Of a stretch of DNA of 64,000 bases, positions 36,132-45,197 are shown piece by piece. This DNA comes from an uncultured Aquimarina sp. GTDB taxonomy: Bacteria; Bacteroidota; Bacteroidia; Flavobacteriales; Flavobacteriaceae. Numbering within the stretch: the first letter of the stretch is position 1; each line of letters opens with the position of its first letter. Below the pieces are notes generated by a model. That model made no database searches. It saw only the letters and a program-made list of their open reading frames with translations, and was not told where the DNA came from. The DNA is taken from NCBI GenBank assembly GCA_947500505.1, contig CANMSL010000006.1, forward strand, positions 1 to 64,000, written 5' to 3'. Both the position numbers and the translations under genes were made by a program.

Positions 36132-36203
36132 AGACATAAAACTCTGAACCATAGTTGATTTGACATTCGTCGCATAAAGTTTAACCCTTTAAAGACGACA
36201 ACT

Positions 36204-37468
36204 ATGAAGTCACAAAACACCTTTGCAATCCTCTTCTGATTAACACTTCGCGCGCCAAAGATGGCGTAGCCAATCTTTACGCTCGGGTAACTGTAAACCA
36301 AAAGCGGGCAAACATTAGTTTAAAACATAGCATTGACGTAAACAAGTGGGACGCCACCAAAAAACGGTCAAAAGGAACTGATGCCAGAGCCAAACAGCTC
36401 AACATCTACCTGGACCAGACGTACACGAAACTCTTTCAAATCTACCAAGACCTCACTTACAATGAAGAGCTGGTCACAGCCAAAATCATCAAAGCTAAAT
36501 TCATTGGCGATGACGAAAAGTCGAAATCCTTACTTGACCTCATCGAGTACCATAGTAAGAAAATCTCTAATACGCTTGCGGTTGGTTCAATCCGTAATTT
36601 TGGGGTTACAGAAAACTACCTCAACAAGTTCCTGCAGAATGAAAAGAAAACAACGGACATCTTCCTCAAACAGTTGGACTATAAATTCTTAGTTGATTTT
36701 GAAAACTACCTAGCCAATATATGGCCAGTTGGCCATCCTAAGGCTTTAAGTCAAAATACCATTATGAAGCATATTCAGCGCTTACGTAAAATGGTAACAT
36801 TGGCCTATCATTTGGAATGGTTAGAACGTGACCCATTTGTTAGATGGAAACCTAAATACGAAAAAACTAATCATGAGTTTCTTTCAGAAACTGAGCTCGA
36901 GAACCTCGAGAAGTACAACTTCAATAGTGACCGTTTGGACAGAGTTAGAGACTTGTTTGTCTTTAGTTGCTACACTGGTATCAGTTATGTTGATATAATG
37001 GCACTTACTGCAGATAACTTAATGAAAGGCATTGATGGAGGTAACTGGATAATAACTAAACGTCAAAAAACTAAAAACTCTGTAAAAGTACCATTGCTCA
37101 GTAACGCAGAAGAAATCATTGAAAAGTATTGCGACCACCCTATGACAAGTGTAACTGCATCACTTCTTCCTATTATCACAAACGAGAAACTGAACGTATA
37201 TCTCAAGGAAGTTGCCAATCACGTTGGTATTAAAAAGAACCTCACTTTTCATATGGCACGGCACACGTTTGCAACGACTATCACACTTTCTAACGGTGTA
37301 CCTATTGAAACGGTTTCAAAAATTTTAGGACATACAAAAATTGCTACCACACAAATTTATGCAAGAGTGCTCGAGCATAAAGTGAGTTCTGATATAGAGA
37401 TTTTAAAAACTATTTTGAAAACGAAACAAGCCTCAACATCACCAATTAAAAATGTTAAAAATCGATAA
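36204..37468 (+). pseudogene. tyrosine recombinase/integrase, IntDOT-like, frameshifted near the N-terminus
   Basis: ATG at 36204 encodes MKSQNTFAILF and then a TGA at 36237. Adding one base there restores the frame (..FWINTSRAKDGVANLYARVTVNQKRA..) and the reading stays open to 37468: Arm-DNA binding domain, SAM-like core-binding domain, and catalytic domain. HMARHTFATT (HxxR) and LGHTKIATTQIYARV (His, nucleophile Tyr) are intact. The first catalytic Arg box reads CYTGISYVDI, with Ser where Arg is usual, as in IntDOT of CTnDOT. About 421 residues when repaired. Adjacent to tRNA-Arg. Confidence 0.88.
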
Positions 37469-37532
37469 AGTTGGTTTTGCATTAGAAATGGAATATTACC
37501 TCATTTTAATTTGAAATAGCTAAATTCATAGA

Positions 37533-38437
37533 GTGAAAATAGACGGTATACATACTATAACGACCATTCAAGAGTATTTAGACTTTATTAATTTCGACTG
37601 TCCAGTTTTTAATGGGTTTACGATAGGAAGACTAGAAAATTCGGCCAAAGGTATTCCACAAAAAATGCCACCTTATCGTAAGCGATTCTATAAGATAATG
37701 CTTATTCTAAGTGGTGAAATTAATATGCGTAATAACAAAAATGAAGCACATCTTCAAACCAATACCTTATTCTTTTCAGGCGAAGGCCATATTCAATCCT
37801 GGGAAAGTATTACACCTATGAGCGGCTATGTCATTTACTTTACATCAGACTTTTATTCGGTATTACATAAAAAAATAAACTTCATTCTGATTTCCCTTTT
37901 TTCACCCCAAATGCCGCTATGAGTATCGCTATTTCACAAAATGAAAGCGAACATTTAAGGCGTACTTTCGAAAATATCATTTTGCTCTCTGGACAGGATT
38001 TACCAAACAAAGAAGACATCTTTAGGTCGTATCTTAATATTTTACTGTTGGAATCTAAGAATTTGTATGAGCAAAAGTTAAGCAGAACTTCGGTATCCCA
38101 AGATTCTGACAAGCGTATTTTAAACAGCTACATCACATTAATAGAAGCGCAATATGGAACAGATAAGGAAGAAGTCCTTAAATCTGTTCAGCAATTTGCA
38201 GAAAACCTATCCATTCACCCAACCCATTTAAACTATGTGGTAAAAAGCCTTACAGGCAACACCGCTTTACAGCTCATTCATAATAGAAAACTTCAGGAAG
38301 CAAAGTCTTTATTATTACAAACTTCAAAGACGGTAAGTGAAATCGCTTACAACCTTCACTTCGATAACCTTACGCATTTTATACGTTTTGTAAAGAAAAA
38401 AACGGGCAAAACACCACTTCAACTGCGCAATACCTAA
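37533..38437 (+). pseudogene. AraC-family transcriptional regulator, frameshifted in the middle
   Basis: A GTG start at 37533 opens an N-terminal cupin-like sensor domain ([26 protein letters not shown] ... [22 protein letters not shown]). At about 37886-37890 the frame shifts by one base; the continuing frame reads [31 protein letters not shown] and ends in an intact AraC HTH ([26 protein letters not shown]...[27 protein letters not shown]). A repaired protein would have about 300 residues, the family norm. Probably once controlled the VOC gene that follows. Confidence 0.85.
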
Positions 38438-38505
38438 AATTGGTCATTCCTACTGTGTTTTTGATTTAATACAGCCTTGGCTTTCGAGGTAGTTTTGTAG
38501 TGTAA

Positions 38506-38517
38506 AACCAAATCTGG
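38506..38517. promoter_or_regulatory. shared AraC-type operator motif, copy 1 (inverted)
   Basis: AACCAAATCTGG upstream of the VOC gene is the exact reverse complement of CCAGATTTGGTT at 45603-45614, upstream of another AraC-adjacent operon. Both sit right behind an AraC gene and before its presumed target. Confidence 0.45.
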
Positions 38518-38556
38518 TATAATTTAAAATAATAATTCACTTTAAACATTCCTATT

Positions 38557-38790
38557 ATGAAAACCTTAAAAAAATCAAAGCGCTTACTTTTCATATTGTT
38601 TATTACAGTGTCGATAACGGTAAGTGGTCAACAAACTAATGAAACAAATTTTAAACCTTTACATCTAGTGATTTCAGTGGCAGATGTAAAAGAATCAGCA
38701 GATTGGTATATAACCAACCTAGATTTCGAAATGTCCCAAAGCTTCAATGTTCCATCAAAAGGATTGTCAGCGAGATTATTGATAAGCTAG
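38557..38790 (+). pseudogene. exported VOC/glyoxalase-like protein, truncated
   Basis: Signal peptide (1-25) then the start of a VOC domain, FKPLHLVISVADVKESADWYITNLDFEMSQSFNVPSKG, cut at codon about 72. The DNA from 38772 on is homologous to 44547 onward, so the gene was truncated by the join of a duplicated segment; the last residues (ARLLIS) are read from that segment. A full VOC protein would be at least 130 residues. Confidence 0.8.
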
Positions 38791-39405
38791 GCACTAACTA
38801 ATAAAGAGTGTAGTTTCGCAACTATACATCAGTAATTCTTAAAAAGGAATAAGACTTATCGTGTAATTTAATCTAAACAACAACAGTTAATTAAAGCTAC
38901 CTTGTAAGAGATAAATAATGAATGACTTCAAAGACGCTAAATACAACACCATACCACGATATTGCTTTTATCTTAGAATTGAACGAAAAGGCGGTCGATT
39001 TTACAATTCAAAAACCAAAGTTCGAAAATGAATTATTACATCCTTATAGAGGTTCTTATTATTGCCTTATGTTACTAATTGAAGATTCGGTACGACACAG
39101 TTCTAATCTGGAGTCATTTGAAGTAAAAAAACACCTTCGTGTTTTCGAGTCTAGGAATTATAAATAGCTGGATAGCACCAACCGCTGCTATCGATGGGTT
39201 TTCATTTCTATTTACCACAGCATTTTTTAAATCCAATGTTAGCAGTTCGCTACATCTGAACGAACTTGCTTTTTTCGACTGGGATGCACAACATTTTCTT
39301 ACCCTTTCCCAATCAGAAGGTCGTTCACTTTCAGAATTGTTCAAGGCTATTGAAATCGAGGAGGAAGTTAAAAAAAAACACCGCAACTTGCTGCTTCATT
39401 CATTA
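38772..39405 (+). repeat. duplicated segment, degenerate left copy
   Basis: About 630 bp aligned to 44547-45197 (offset 5775 at the start). The shared part begins GAGATTATTG and includes AAGCTAGGCACTAACTAATA, a hairpin GTGTAGTT/AACTATAC, and the first two-thirds of an AraC gene. Confidence 0.85.
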
Positions 39406-39438
39406 CAACGTACTTGCATATCCTTTTTTGATACTTGA
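38919..39438 (+). pseudogene. AraC-family regulator, degenerate and truncated copy of the gene at 44709
   Basis: MTSKTLNTTPYHDIAFILELNEKAVDFTIQKPKFENELLHPYRGSYYCLMLLIEDSVRHSS, read in pieces, is close to the intact paralogue; a one-base deletion near 39130-39150 shifts the frame, which resumes as VFSSLGIINSWIAPTAAIDGFSFLF. Similarity ends at about 39405 (HRNLLLHS), so the C-terminal DNA-binding domain is missing. Confidence 0.85.
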
Positions 39439-39560
39439 TACGGCTCTAAGAATATTTCAAGAAAGTCTGCGAGCTTCGTGACGAGTTTGTTTTTGGTATC
39501 CGTCCAGTAAAAGGTTTGCTTGAACGAACGAGCTTTTATAGGACTGTTAGAGTGTGTAAA
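39396..39560 (-). pseudogene. unrecognised gene remnant on the minus strand
   Basis: A minus frame is open for about 50 codons with protein-like content (SFKQTFYWTDTKNKLVTKL, ADFLEIFLEPYQVSKKDMQ). It has no start and is bounded by stops. I do not recognise it; it lies at the breakpoint where the duplicated segment ends. Confidence 0.3.
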
Positions 39561-39571
39561 CTAAACTCTCA

Positions 39572-39591
39572 TTAAGAGGCGGATTGGGTAA
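39572..39591 (+). repeat. 20-bp direct repeat, left copy
   Basis: TTAAGAGGCGGATTGGGTAA; matches 44242-44261 at 19 of 20 positions. The two copies bracket the LytTR/LytS-NTF2-DUF5916 cassette. Confidence 0.7.
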
Positions 39592-39622
39592 TCCCATTCA
39601 ATTCAAATCCAGATTGATATTT

Positions 39623-40336
39623 TTAATGATTACTCAAGTATTTCAAAAGAGTTGCTCTATAACTTTCTCCAATAGAGATTTCCTTATCATCAATTTCAAT
39701 ATAGTTTTTAGTGTATGCCGTAATCTTGGAAGTATTGACGATGTAAGAACGATGAATTTGATAAAAGCGCTCATCCAGGTTATCTAAGAAACTACACAAA
39801 CTATATTTTACAAGATATTTTGTATCGTACAGATGAATATGCACATAGTCTTTCACACTTTTCACATAAATGATTTCATCAAAGTTTAACTTTATCTTTT
39901 TCCTTTCTACGCTAATAAAAATGTGGTCTTTTTTGATTTCTTTATATTTTACATTTTCATCTTCTTCAGAATTACTTTTCCTACCTACGGTAACTTTAAA
40001 TTTTTCAATACTTTTTAAGAAACGTGAAAAAGTAATTGGTTTAAGCAGATAGTCAATAGCGTTTAGCTCAAAACCATCCAGAGCAAAATCACGATAAGCA
40101 GTTGTAAAGATAACGTGTGGTTTTTGGACTAAGTTTTTAAAGAAATCGATGCCTTTTAATACGGGCATTTCTATATCCAAAAAGAGCAAGTCTACCTTAT
40201 GCTCCAGCAAAACATTGATTGCATCTATGGCACTTTCGCAAATAGCAACAATTTCAAAATCATTAAATTGTTTGAGGTGATTTTTGATAAGATTCCTTGC
40301 AAGCTCTTCATCATCTATTATGATACACTTATACAT
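39623..40336 (-). CDS. LytTR-family response regulator
   Basis: 237 residues: receiver with Asp54 in DLLFLDIEMPVLKG and LLKPITFSRF, LytTR domain from about 135 (HIFISVERKKIKLNFDEIIYVKSVKDYVHIHLY ... FYQIHRSYIVNTSKI). Overlaps its kinase gene by 8 bp. Paralogous to the pair at 26.2-28.0 kb but clearly distinct in sequence. Confidence 0.93.
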   Translation of the reverse strand: MYKCIIIDDEELARNLIKNHLKQFNDFEIVAICESAIDAINVLLEHKVDLLFLDIEMPVLKGIDFFKNLVQKPHVIFTTAYRDFALDGFELNAIDYLLKPITFSRFLKSIEKFKVTVGRKSNSEEDENVKYKEIKKDHIFISVERKKIKLNFDEIIYVKSVKDYVHIHLYDTKYLVKYSLCSFLDNLDERFYQIHRSYIVNTSKITAYTKNYIEIDDKEISIGESYRATLLKYLSNH

Positions 40337-41408
40337 TATTCGTGGTAAGTTTTAGGGTTACTGTATGGTCATTTTCATTATTCTGGATATGTAAATCGTA
40401 ATACTCGCCGTAAATTAAATCCAACTGCTTTATGGCATTTTTAAGGCCAAGCGGTTCTTCTTCTACGCTTTCAATATTGGAATGTTCAATAATTGGTTTT
40501 GTATTTTTTACAATGTAAATAATTATACCATTGTCAGTATTTAATGAAATATCAATTTTGGCATTCCTCAGTGCTTGTGCTACGCTGTGTTTAAAGGCGT
40601 TCTCCAGAAAAGTCAAAAGAATTAATGGCGCAATGTTTAAATTGTTGGTAATGCTATGTTCAAAATTAACAGTCACTCGTTTACCATATCTTAAATTTTC
40701 TAAGGCTATGTAATTTTCAAGAAGTGCAATTTCTTTAGTTATCGGAACAAACTTGTCTCGACATCTGTACAAAAGGTAGTCTATTATTTCAGACAACCGT
40801 TCTATTACTTCTGGTGCTCTATCAGATTTTTCTAAAGAAAGTGAATACAGATTATTCAATGTGTTGAAAAGAAAATGAGGGTTTAATTGGTTTTTTAGGG
40901 CAGAAAGCTCTGCCTCCTTTTTTTGCTCCTTTAGTTGTATAAATTCTTTTTGTTTTTGATAAAAACCAGCGATTATTAATAAGACAGTTGGCGTTAAAAA
41001 TTTAATGACTTTGCTAAAGAAAACCTGAACGTTTAAGATACGATACCAAAAATCCTTTTGAGCATAGAACTTGGCAATTTCACTGAATGAGTTATAATAT
41101 TTAGGGTCATAATAATACGTTTTAAACAAGGTGTAAATCGCGAACATCACAATCAGCAGTATTAAGAGCCAAATCATAAAAAGAGAAATCTTTTTCTTGT
41201 CTAAGAATCTTGGGATTAGAACATATATGCAAGTGTATGCTGTGATGATTTGAGTAAATACAACCATTATATTAAACTCAATAACTTGAAGGTAACCAGT
41301 ATATACCTCGATATTAGCGGTAAAAACAAAATAAGCCAATACACCTATCCAAAAGAGTAAATGTTTTAATGCTTTTGTATTCTTAAGTTGTTTTAATTTC
41401 TCCATCAT
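40329..41408 (-). CDS. LytS-like sensor histidine kinase
   Basis: 359 residues. Four hydrophobic segments before about residue 155, a short coiled coil (QKQKEFIQLKEQKKEAELSAL), then NQLNPHFLFNTLNN (His about 178) and FLENAFKHS plus GLKNAIKQL of the ATPase lobe. Divergent from the NTF2-DUF5916 genes, which are plausible targets. Confidence 0.92.
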   Translation of the reverse strand: MMEKLKQLKNTKALKHLLFWIGVLAYFVFTANIEVYTGYLQVIEFNIMVVFTQIITAYTCIYVLIPRFLDKKKISLFMIWLLILLIVMFAIYTLFKTYYYDPKYYNSFSEIAKFYAQKDFWYRILNVQVFFSKVIKFLTPTVLLIIAGFYQKQKEFIQLKEQKKEAELSALKNQLNPHFLFNTLNNLYSLSLEKSDRAPEVIERLSEIIDYLLYRCRDKFVPITKEIALLENYIALENLRYGKRVTVNFEHSITNNLNIAPLILLTFLENAFKHSVAQALRNAKIDISLNTDNGIIIYIVKNTKPIIEHSNIESVEEEPLGLKNAIKQLDLIYGEYYDLHIQNNENDHTVTLKLTTNNV

Positions 41409-41606
41409 AGATTCACAAAAATAAAAGTATTCTATTCACTTTAGCTTAATAGTCTACCAAACATAATCTTACAGCAAACGAGTAGTGTGTTTTTGTAGAC
41501 GAATGGGTACAATCGATTTGATAGACTCAAATAATCTTCTGGTCTACTTTTCAAAAAACGTACTTTCTGTTCCTATAGATTTGTGGGAAATCAAAACTTC
41601 AAAACA
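41409..41606. promoter_or_regulatory. divergent control region with three GTCTAC sites
   Basis: GTCTAC occurs at 41452-41457 and 41542-41547 and inverted (GTAGAC) at 41495-41500, each followed by an A/T-rich tail on the same side of the motif. TAGATTTG (41576-41583) is a -7 element for the plus-strand genes. The sites could bind the neighbouring LytTR regulator. Confidence 0.4.
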
Positions 41607-42041
41607 ATGAAAAAAGGAATTTTAATTTTTAGCCTCTTATTGCTATGGTCAACAAAAAATACAGCACAAGAATCCGATTACGAGACTATTGAAAGCGTTA
41701 TAAAAACCTATGTAGTAGGTGATAATACCAGAAACTACAAAATGTTGGAAGGTATCTTTCGCGAAGGTACTACAATGAAAACATTTTCCTTAAAAGCTAA
41801 TGAATACCGAGAGTATAACTGTCTTGATGTATTTAAATCCCAGGAAAATGCTGCCCAACAACAAGAACGAAACCACAGAATATCCTTCATTAATATTGCA
41901 GGCAACGCGGCAATAGCCAATCTGGAAACCGAATATCCTAAAGGATTCAATGTAGACTATTTTACTTTATTGAAAATTGATGGAAACTGGAAGATTGTAA
42001 GTAAGGTTTACGCATTCATTAAAAAAGAGGAAAACGAATGA
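41607..42041 (+). CDS. exported NTF2-like/lumazine-binding-type protein
   Basis: About 144 residues from the ATG at 41607 (MKKGILIFSLLLLWSTKNTAQ, signal peptide). The rest, ESDYETIESVIKTYVVGDNTRNYKMLEGIFREG...VDYFTLLKIDGNWKIVSKVYAF, has the NTF2/SnoaL fold pattern of the putative lumazine-binding family. Small periplasmic protein, ligand unknown. Its stop overlaps the next ATG (ATGA), so translation is coupled to the DUF5916 gene. Confidence 0.8.
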   Translation: MKKGILIFSLLLLWSTKNTAQESDYETIESVIKTYVVGDNTRNYKMLEGIFREGTTMKTFSLKANEYREYNCLDVFKSQENAAQQQERNHRISFINIAGNAAIANLETEYPKGFNVDYFTLLKIDGNWKIVSKVYAFIKKEENE

Positions 42042-44197
42042 GAAGAGTCTTCTTTTCTTTTGTGCTATTAGCACCTTTTTTTTCACAAGGACAAACAGAA
42101 ATTATTGGCTATTCAGAAAGTGAAATTAATGTTGATGGGAAACCAGATGAACCTATTTGGGAAACCTTACCAGAGGTTACAGGTTTTTATAATTATTTGC
42201 CTACTGATGAAGGACTGGCCGAACAACAAACTCGGGTAAGGCTGTTTACTGATGATGAGTTTCTTTATGTTAGTGCTATTTATGAAGATACTGAGCCCAA
42301 AATACAAACAAGCTCCTTAAAGCGCGATGTAAGTATTGGTATCAGCGATTCTTTTATATTAGTTCTTGATACACAAAATCAAAAACAAAGTGCATTTTAC
42401 TTCGCAGTCAACGGATATGGTACACAGGTAGATGGTCTTGTGGAACGTATAAACGATGGCTATGGTTTTAGTTTAAGTTGGAATGCAGTATGGAAAGCTG
42501 CCGCGACAACAGATGGCAATCTTAAAATGTATGAAATGGCAATTCCGCTAAAGGCACTAAACTATAATGTGGATAACCCAACTATTGGCATACAAATGTA
42601 TGTGCGAGATATTAAAAAGAACGCTTGGTCAATACTTAGCAATGTAAAGCGTAACTACAGATTATATGACCTTAGATTTACAAGACCATTTCGTTTTGAG
42701 CAGCTTCCAGACATATCCCCATCTCGTTTTGCGGTAATACCTTCGGTGACGGTTAATTCTTCTCAAGATGTTTTAAACGATTCAGAATCTACAATTTTTC
42801 AACCAAGCTTGGATGTGCAGTATAATTTAACATCATCATTAAAACTTGATGCTACGATAAACCCAGATTTTTCTCAAATTGATGTGGACCAGCAGGTCAC
42901 TAATCTCACGCGTTTTGACATATTTTTCCCTGAACAGCGTAACTTCTTTTTAGAAAATGCCGATTTATTTTCTAATCTTGGTGTCGGTGACGTAAATCCA
43001 TTTTATTCTAGGCGTATCGGGGCCGATACAGATATTCAATTTGGTTTAAAACTGTCTGGAAACCTTACAAAAAAGACAAGAATAGGTTTTCTTGATGTAC
43101 AAACCGACAGTGAGCAAGATATCCCATCTCAAAATTATGCCGCTTTGGTTGTAGAACAGCAATTAACCAATAACTTCTCTACAACCGGTTTCTTGATTAA
43201 TAGACAAGAAACTGATGGATTTGAATTTAAAAATGATTACAACAGGGTTACTGGTCTAAATATTAACTATAAGTCTAATGATAACAAATGGATTGGATTG
43301 GCCAATTACGCCAAAAGTTTTTCAGACGGTATTACTGATAAGAACAGCTTTTACAATGCAGGAATCTGGTACAATCGAAGAGGTCTGGGCTGGAATGCGT
43401 CTGTGCGAAACATAGGGAAAAACTATATTGCTGATGTTGGCTTTACACCAAGGCTTTTCAACTTTGATGCAGTAAATGACGAGGTGGTTAGAGAAGGCTA
43501 TACACAGGCTTCTGTTGGGTTTGAATATGAAAAGTTTTATGATTCATCACAGTCATTAAACTCATTTAGGATACTAAATTACAGCAATGATACTTACCTT
43601 GACGAACAAGGGAATTTTAACCAGTCTTCTCATTTTTTAAATTCTGCATTATTTTTTAAAGACTTATCATCAATGTATTACGTTTTACGCTATGACGACA
43701 TTGATTTAAAATACGGTTTTGACCCATTGGGCAACGGAAATCCATTACAACCCAATCGCTATGATTTTGAAAGTTTAAAGGTTGGATATAACTCAGCAAA
43801 TAATCAAAATTTTATATATCAAGCCAGTCTTCAGCACGGTGGATATTATAGTGGTAAACGAACGACCGCAAGTCTATATACAAATTATCAGTTTTTGCCT
43901 TTTGCTAATTTTATACTCTCATACGACTTAAACCACATCGATTTAGATAATCTTGGTGAAGAAACGTTTCATTTGGCACGGTTTACGGGTGAAGTATTTT
44001 TTAATACACGCTTAAACTGGACCACTTATATCCAATACAATACCCAAGAAAATAATTTTAACATCAATAGTCGTTTACAATGGGAATATAAGCCGCTATC
44101 CTACATTTATCTGGTTATTACCGATAATTATACTCAAAACATTGAGAGAACAAACTGGGGTGTGGCGTTTAAAATGAACTACAGGATGGATTTTTAA
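42038..44197 (+). CDS. CBM9-like plus DUF5916 outer-membrane protein
   Basis: 719 residues with signal peptide (..FFSQGQ). N-terminal carbohydrate-binding family 9-like domain (EINVDGKPDEPIWETLPEVTGFYNYLP ... QTRVRLFTDDEFLYVSAIYED), then DUF5916 (LDATINPDFSQIDVDQQVTNLTRFDIFFPEQRNFFLENADLF ... PFYSRRIG), ending in repeated barrel-like strands and a terminal Phe (YRMDF). Typical size for this family. Function unknown; possibly sugar or peptide recognition at the surface. Confidence 0.88.
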   Translation: MRRVFFSFVLLAPFFSQGQTEIIGYSESEINVDGKPDEPIWETLPEVTGFYNYLPTDEGLAEQQTRVRLFTDDEFLYVSAIYEDTEPKIQTSSLKRDVSIGISDSFILVLDTQNQKQSAFYFAVNGYGTQVDGLVERINDGYGFSLSWNAVWKAAATTDGNLKMYEMAIPLKALNYNVDNPTIGIQMYVRDIKKNAWSILSNVKRNYRLYDLRFTRPFRFEQLPDISPSRFAVIPSVTVNSSQDVLNDSESTIFQPSLDVQYNLTSSLKLDATINPDFSQIDVDQQVTNLTRFDIFFPEQRNFFLENADLFSNLGVGDVNPFYSRRIGADTDIQFGLKLSGNLTKKTRIGFLDVQTDSEQDIPSQNYAALVVEQQLTNNFSTTGFLINRQETDGFEFKNDYNRVTGLNINYKSNDNKWIGLANYAKSFSDGITDKNSFYNAGIWYNRRGLGWNASVRNIGKNYIADVGFTPRLFNFDAVNDEVVREGYTQASVGFEYEKFYDSSQSLNSFRILNYSNDTYLDEQGNFNQSSHFLNSALFFKDLSSMYYVLRYDDIDLKYGFDPLGNGNPLQPNRYDFESLKVGYNSANNQNFIYQASLQHGGYYSGKRTTASLYTNYQFLPFANFILSYDLNHIDLDNLGEETFHLARFTGEVFFNTRLNWTTYIQYNTQENNFNINSRLQWEYKPLSYIYLVITDNYTQNIERTNWGVAFKMNYRMDF

Positions 44198-44241
44198 ATT
44201 ATTTAGTAAAAGTGAGATAAAGTAAGAGTTTCTTAAGTAGT

Positions 44242-44261
44242 TTAAGAGGCAGATTGGGTAA
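44242..44261 (+). repeat. 20-bp direct repeat, right copy
   Basis: TTAAGAGGCAGATTGGGTAA; partner of 39572-39591. Confidence 0.7.
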
Positions 44262-44380
44262 GGTTTACAGATGTGGAGGCTTATAAGTAAACGAATCGCT
44301 TAATTTTAATAATTCGCAGATTTAAGTCAGAGTAGTATTGTGATTTTAATTTATACCAAGTCTTTCCTTTTTTTCGTACT

Positions 44381-44461
44381 ATGGGATGCGGCACAATAAC
44401 CGTAAAAGAAGTTATCCTTAATCCAGAACTAGATGCTACAACATTTGAGATTAAAAATTGA
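44381..44461 (+). pseudogene. short C-terminal gene remnant
   Basis: ATG then 26 codons, MGCGTITVKEVILNPELDATTFEIKN, stop TGA. The end VILNPELDATTFEI resembles C-termini of outer-membrane lipoprotein-sorting-like proteins in Flavobacteriaceae. Likely debris from an earlier rearrangement. Confidence 0.3.
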
Positions 44462-44546
44462 TTTTAACAACGAATAATTCATTGTCTGAGCATATAAACA
44501 ATTAATATCAAAGAAACGTCTCAAGTTAATTTATTTCTATGTGTAA

Positions 44547-45197
44547 GAGATTATTGAAAAGCTAGGCACTAACTAATAAAGAGTGTAGTTGCACAACTAT
44601 ACATCATTAATCCTTACGAAGGCTTAAAACCGACGATTATAATTTAATTCATTCAATCTAAACAATAACAATTAATTAAACTTACCTTGTAAGAGATATA
44701 AATATAGGATGACTTCGAAAAGCCTAAATACAACACCATACCACGATATTGCTTCTATCTTAAAATTGGATGAAAAGGCGGTCGATTTTAAAATTCAAAA
44801 ACCAAGGTTCGAAAACGAATTGTTGCATCCTTACCGAGCTTCTTACTACTGCCTTATGTTACTCACTGAAGGTTCGGTACGACACAGTTCTAATCTAGAA
44901 TCATTCGAAGTAAAAAGAAATACTCTTGTATTTTCCAGTCCAGGAATTATTAATGGCTGGGCAGCACCAACCGCTACTATCGATGGGTTTTCATTACTAT
45001 TTACCGCAGCATTTTTTAAACCCAATACTAGCAGTTCGCTACATCTGAACGAACTTCCTTTTTTCGACTGGGATGCACAACATTTTCTTACTATTACTGA
45101 ATCTGAAATTAATACTCTTTCAGCATTGTTTGATGCTATCGAAATAGAGAGCAAAATTCAAGGCAAACACCGTGATCTAATACTTCAATCCTACCTC
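44547..45197 (+). repeat. duplicated segment, right (intact) copy
   Basis: Homologous to 38772-39405; carries the upstream region and first two-thirds of the intact AraC gene. Confidence 0.85.

Larger units (their letters stand above)
44198..44708. other. 511-bp gap: repeat copy, small remnant and start of the duplicated segment
   Basis: Contains the right direct repeat (44242-44261), a 26-codon remnant at 44381-44461, and from 44547 the segment duplicated at 38772. A hairpin GTGTAGTTG/CAACTATAC lies at about 44583-44602. No intact gene. Confidence 0.7.

Noticed and set aside
36044..36301. 85-residue minus-strand ORF across the iterons
   Set aside because: It runs antisense through the integrase N-terminus and has no domain-like sequence.
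36381..36692. 103-residue plus-strand ORF within the integrase
   Set aside because: It is the wrong frame of the integrase arm/core-binding region; Ser/Thr/Arg-rich composition shows it is a shadow.
37919..38437. Independent short AraC gene starting at 37919
   Set aside because: The upstream sequence in the same frame continues the sensor-domain homology ([10 protein letters not shown]), so this is the second half of a frameshifted gene.
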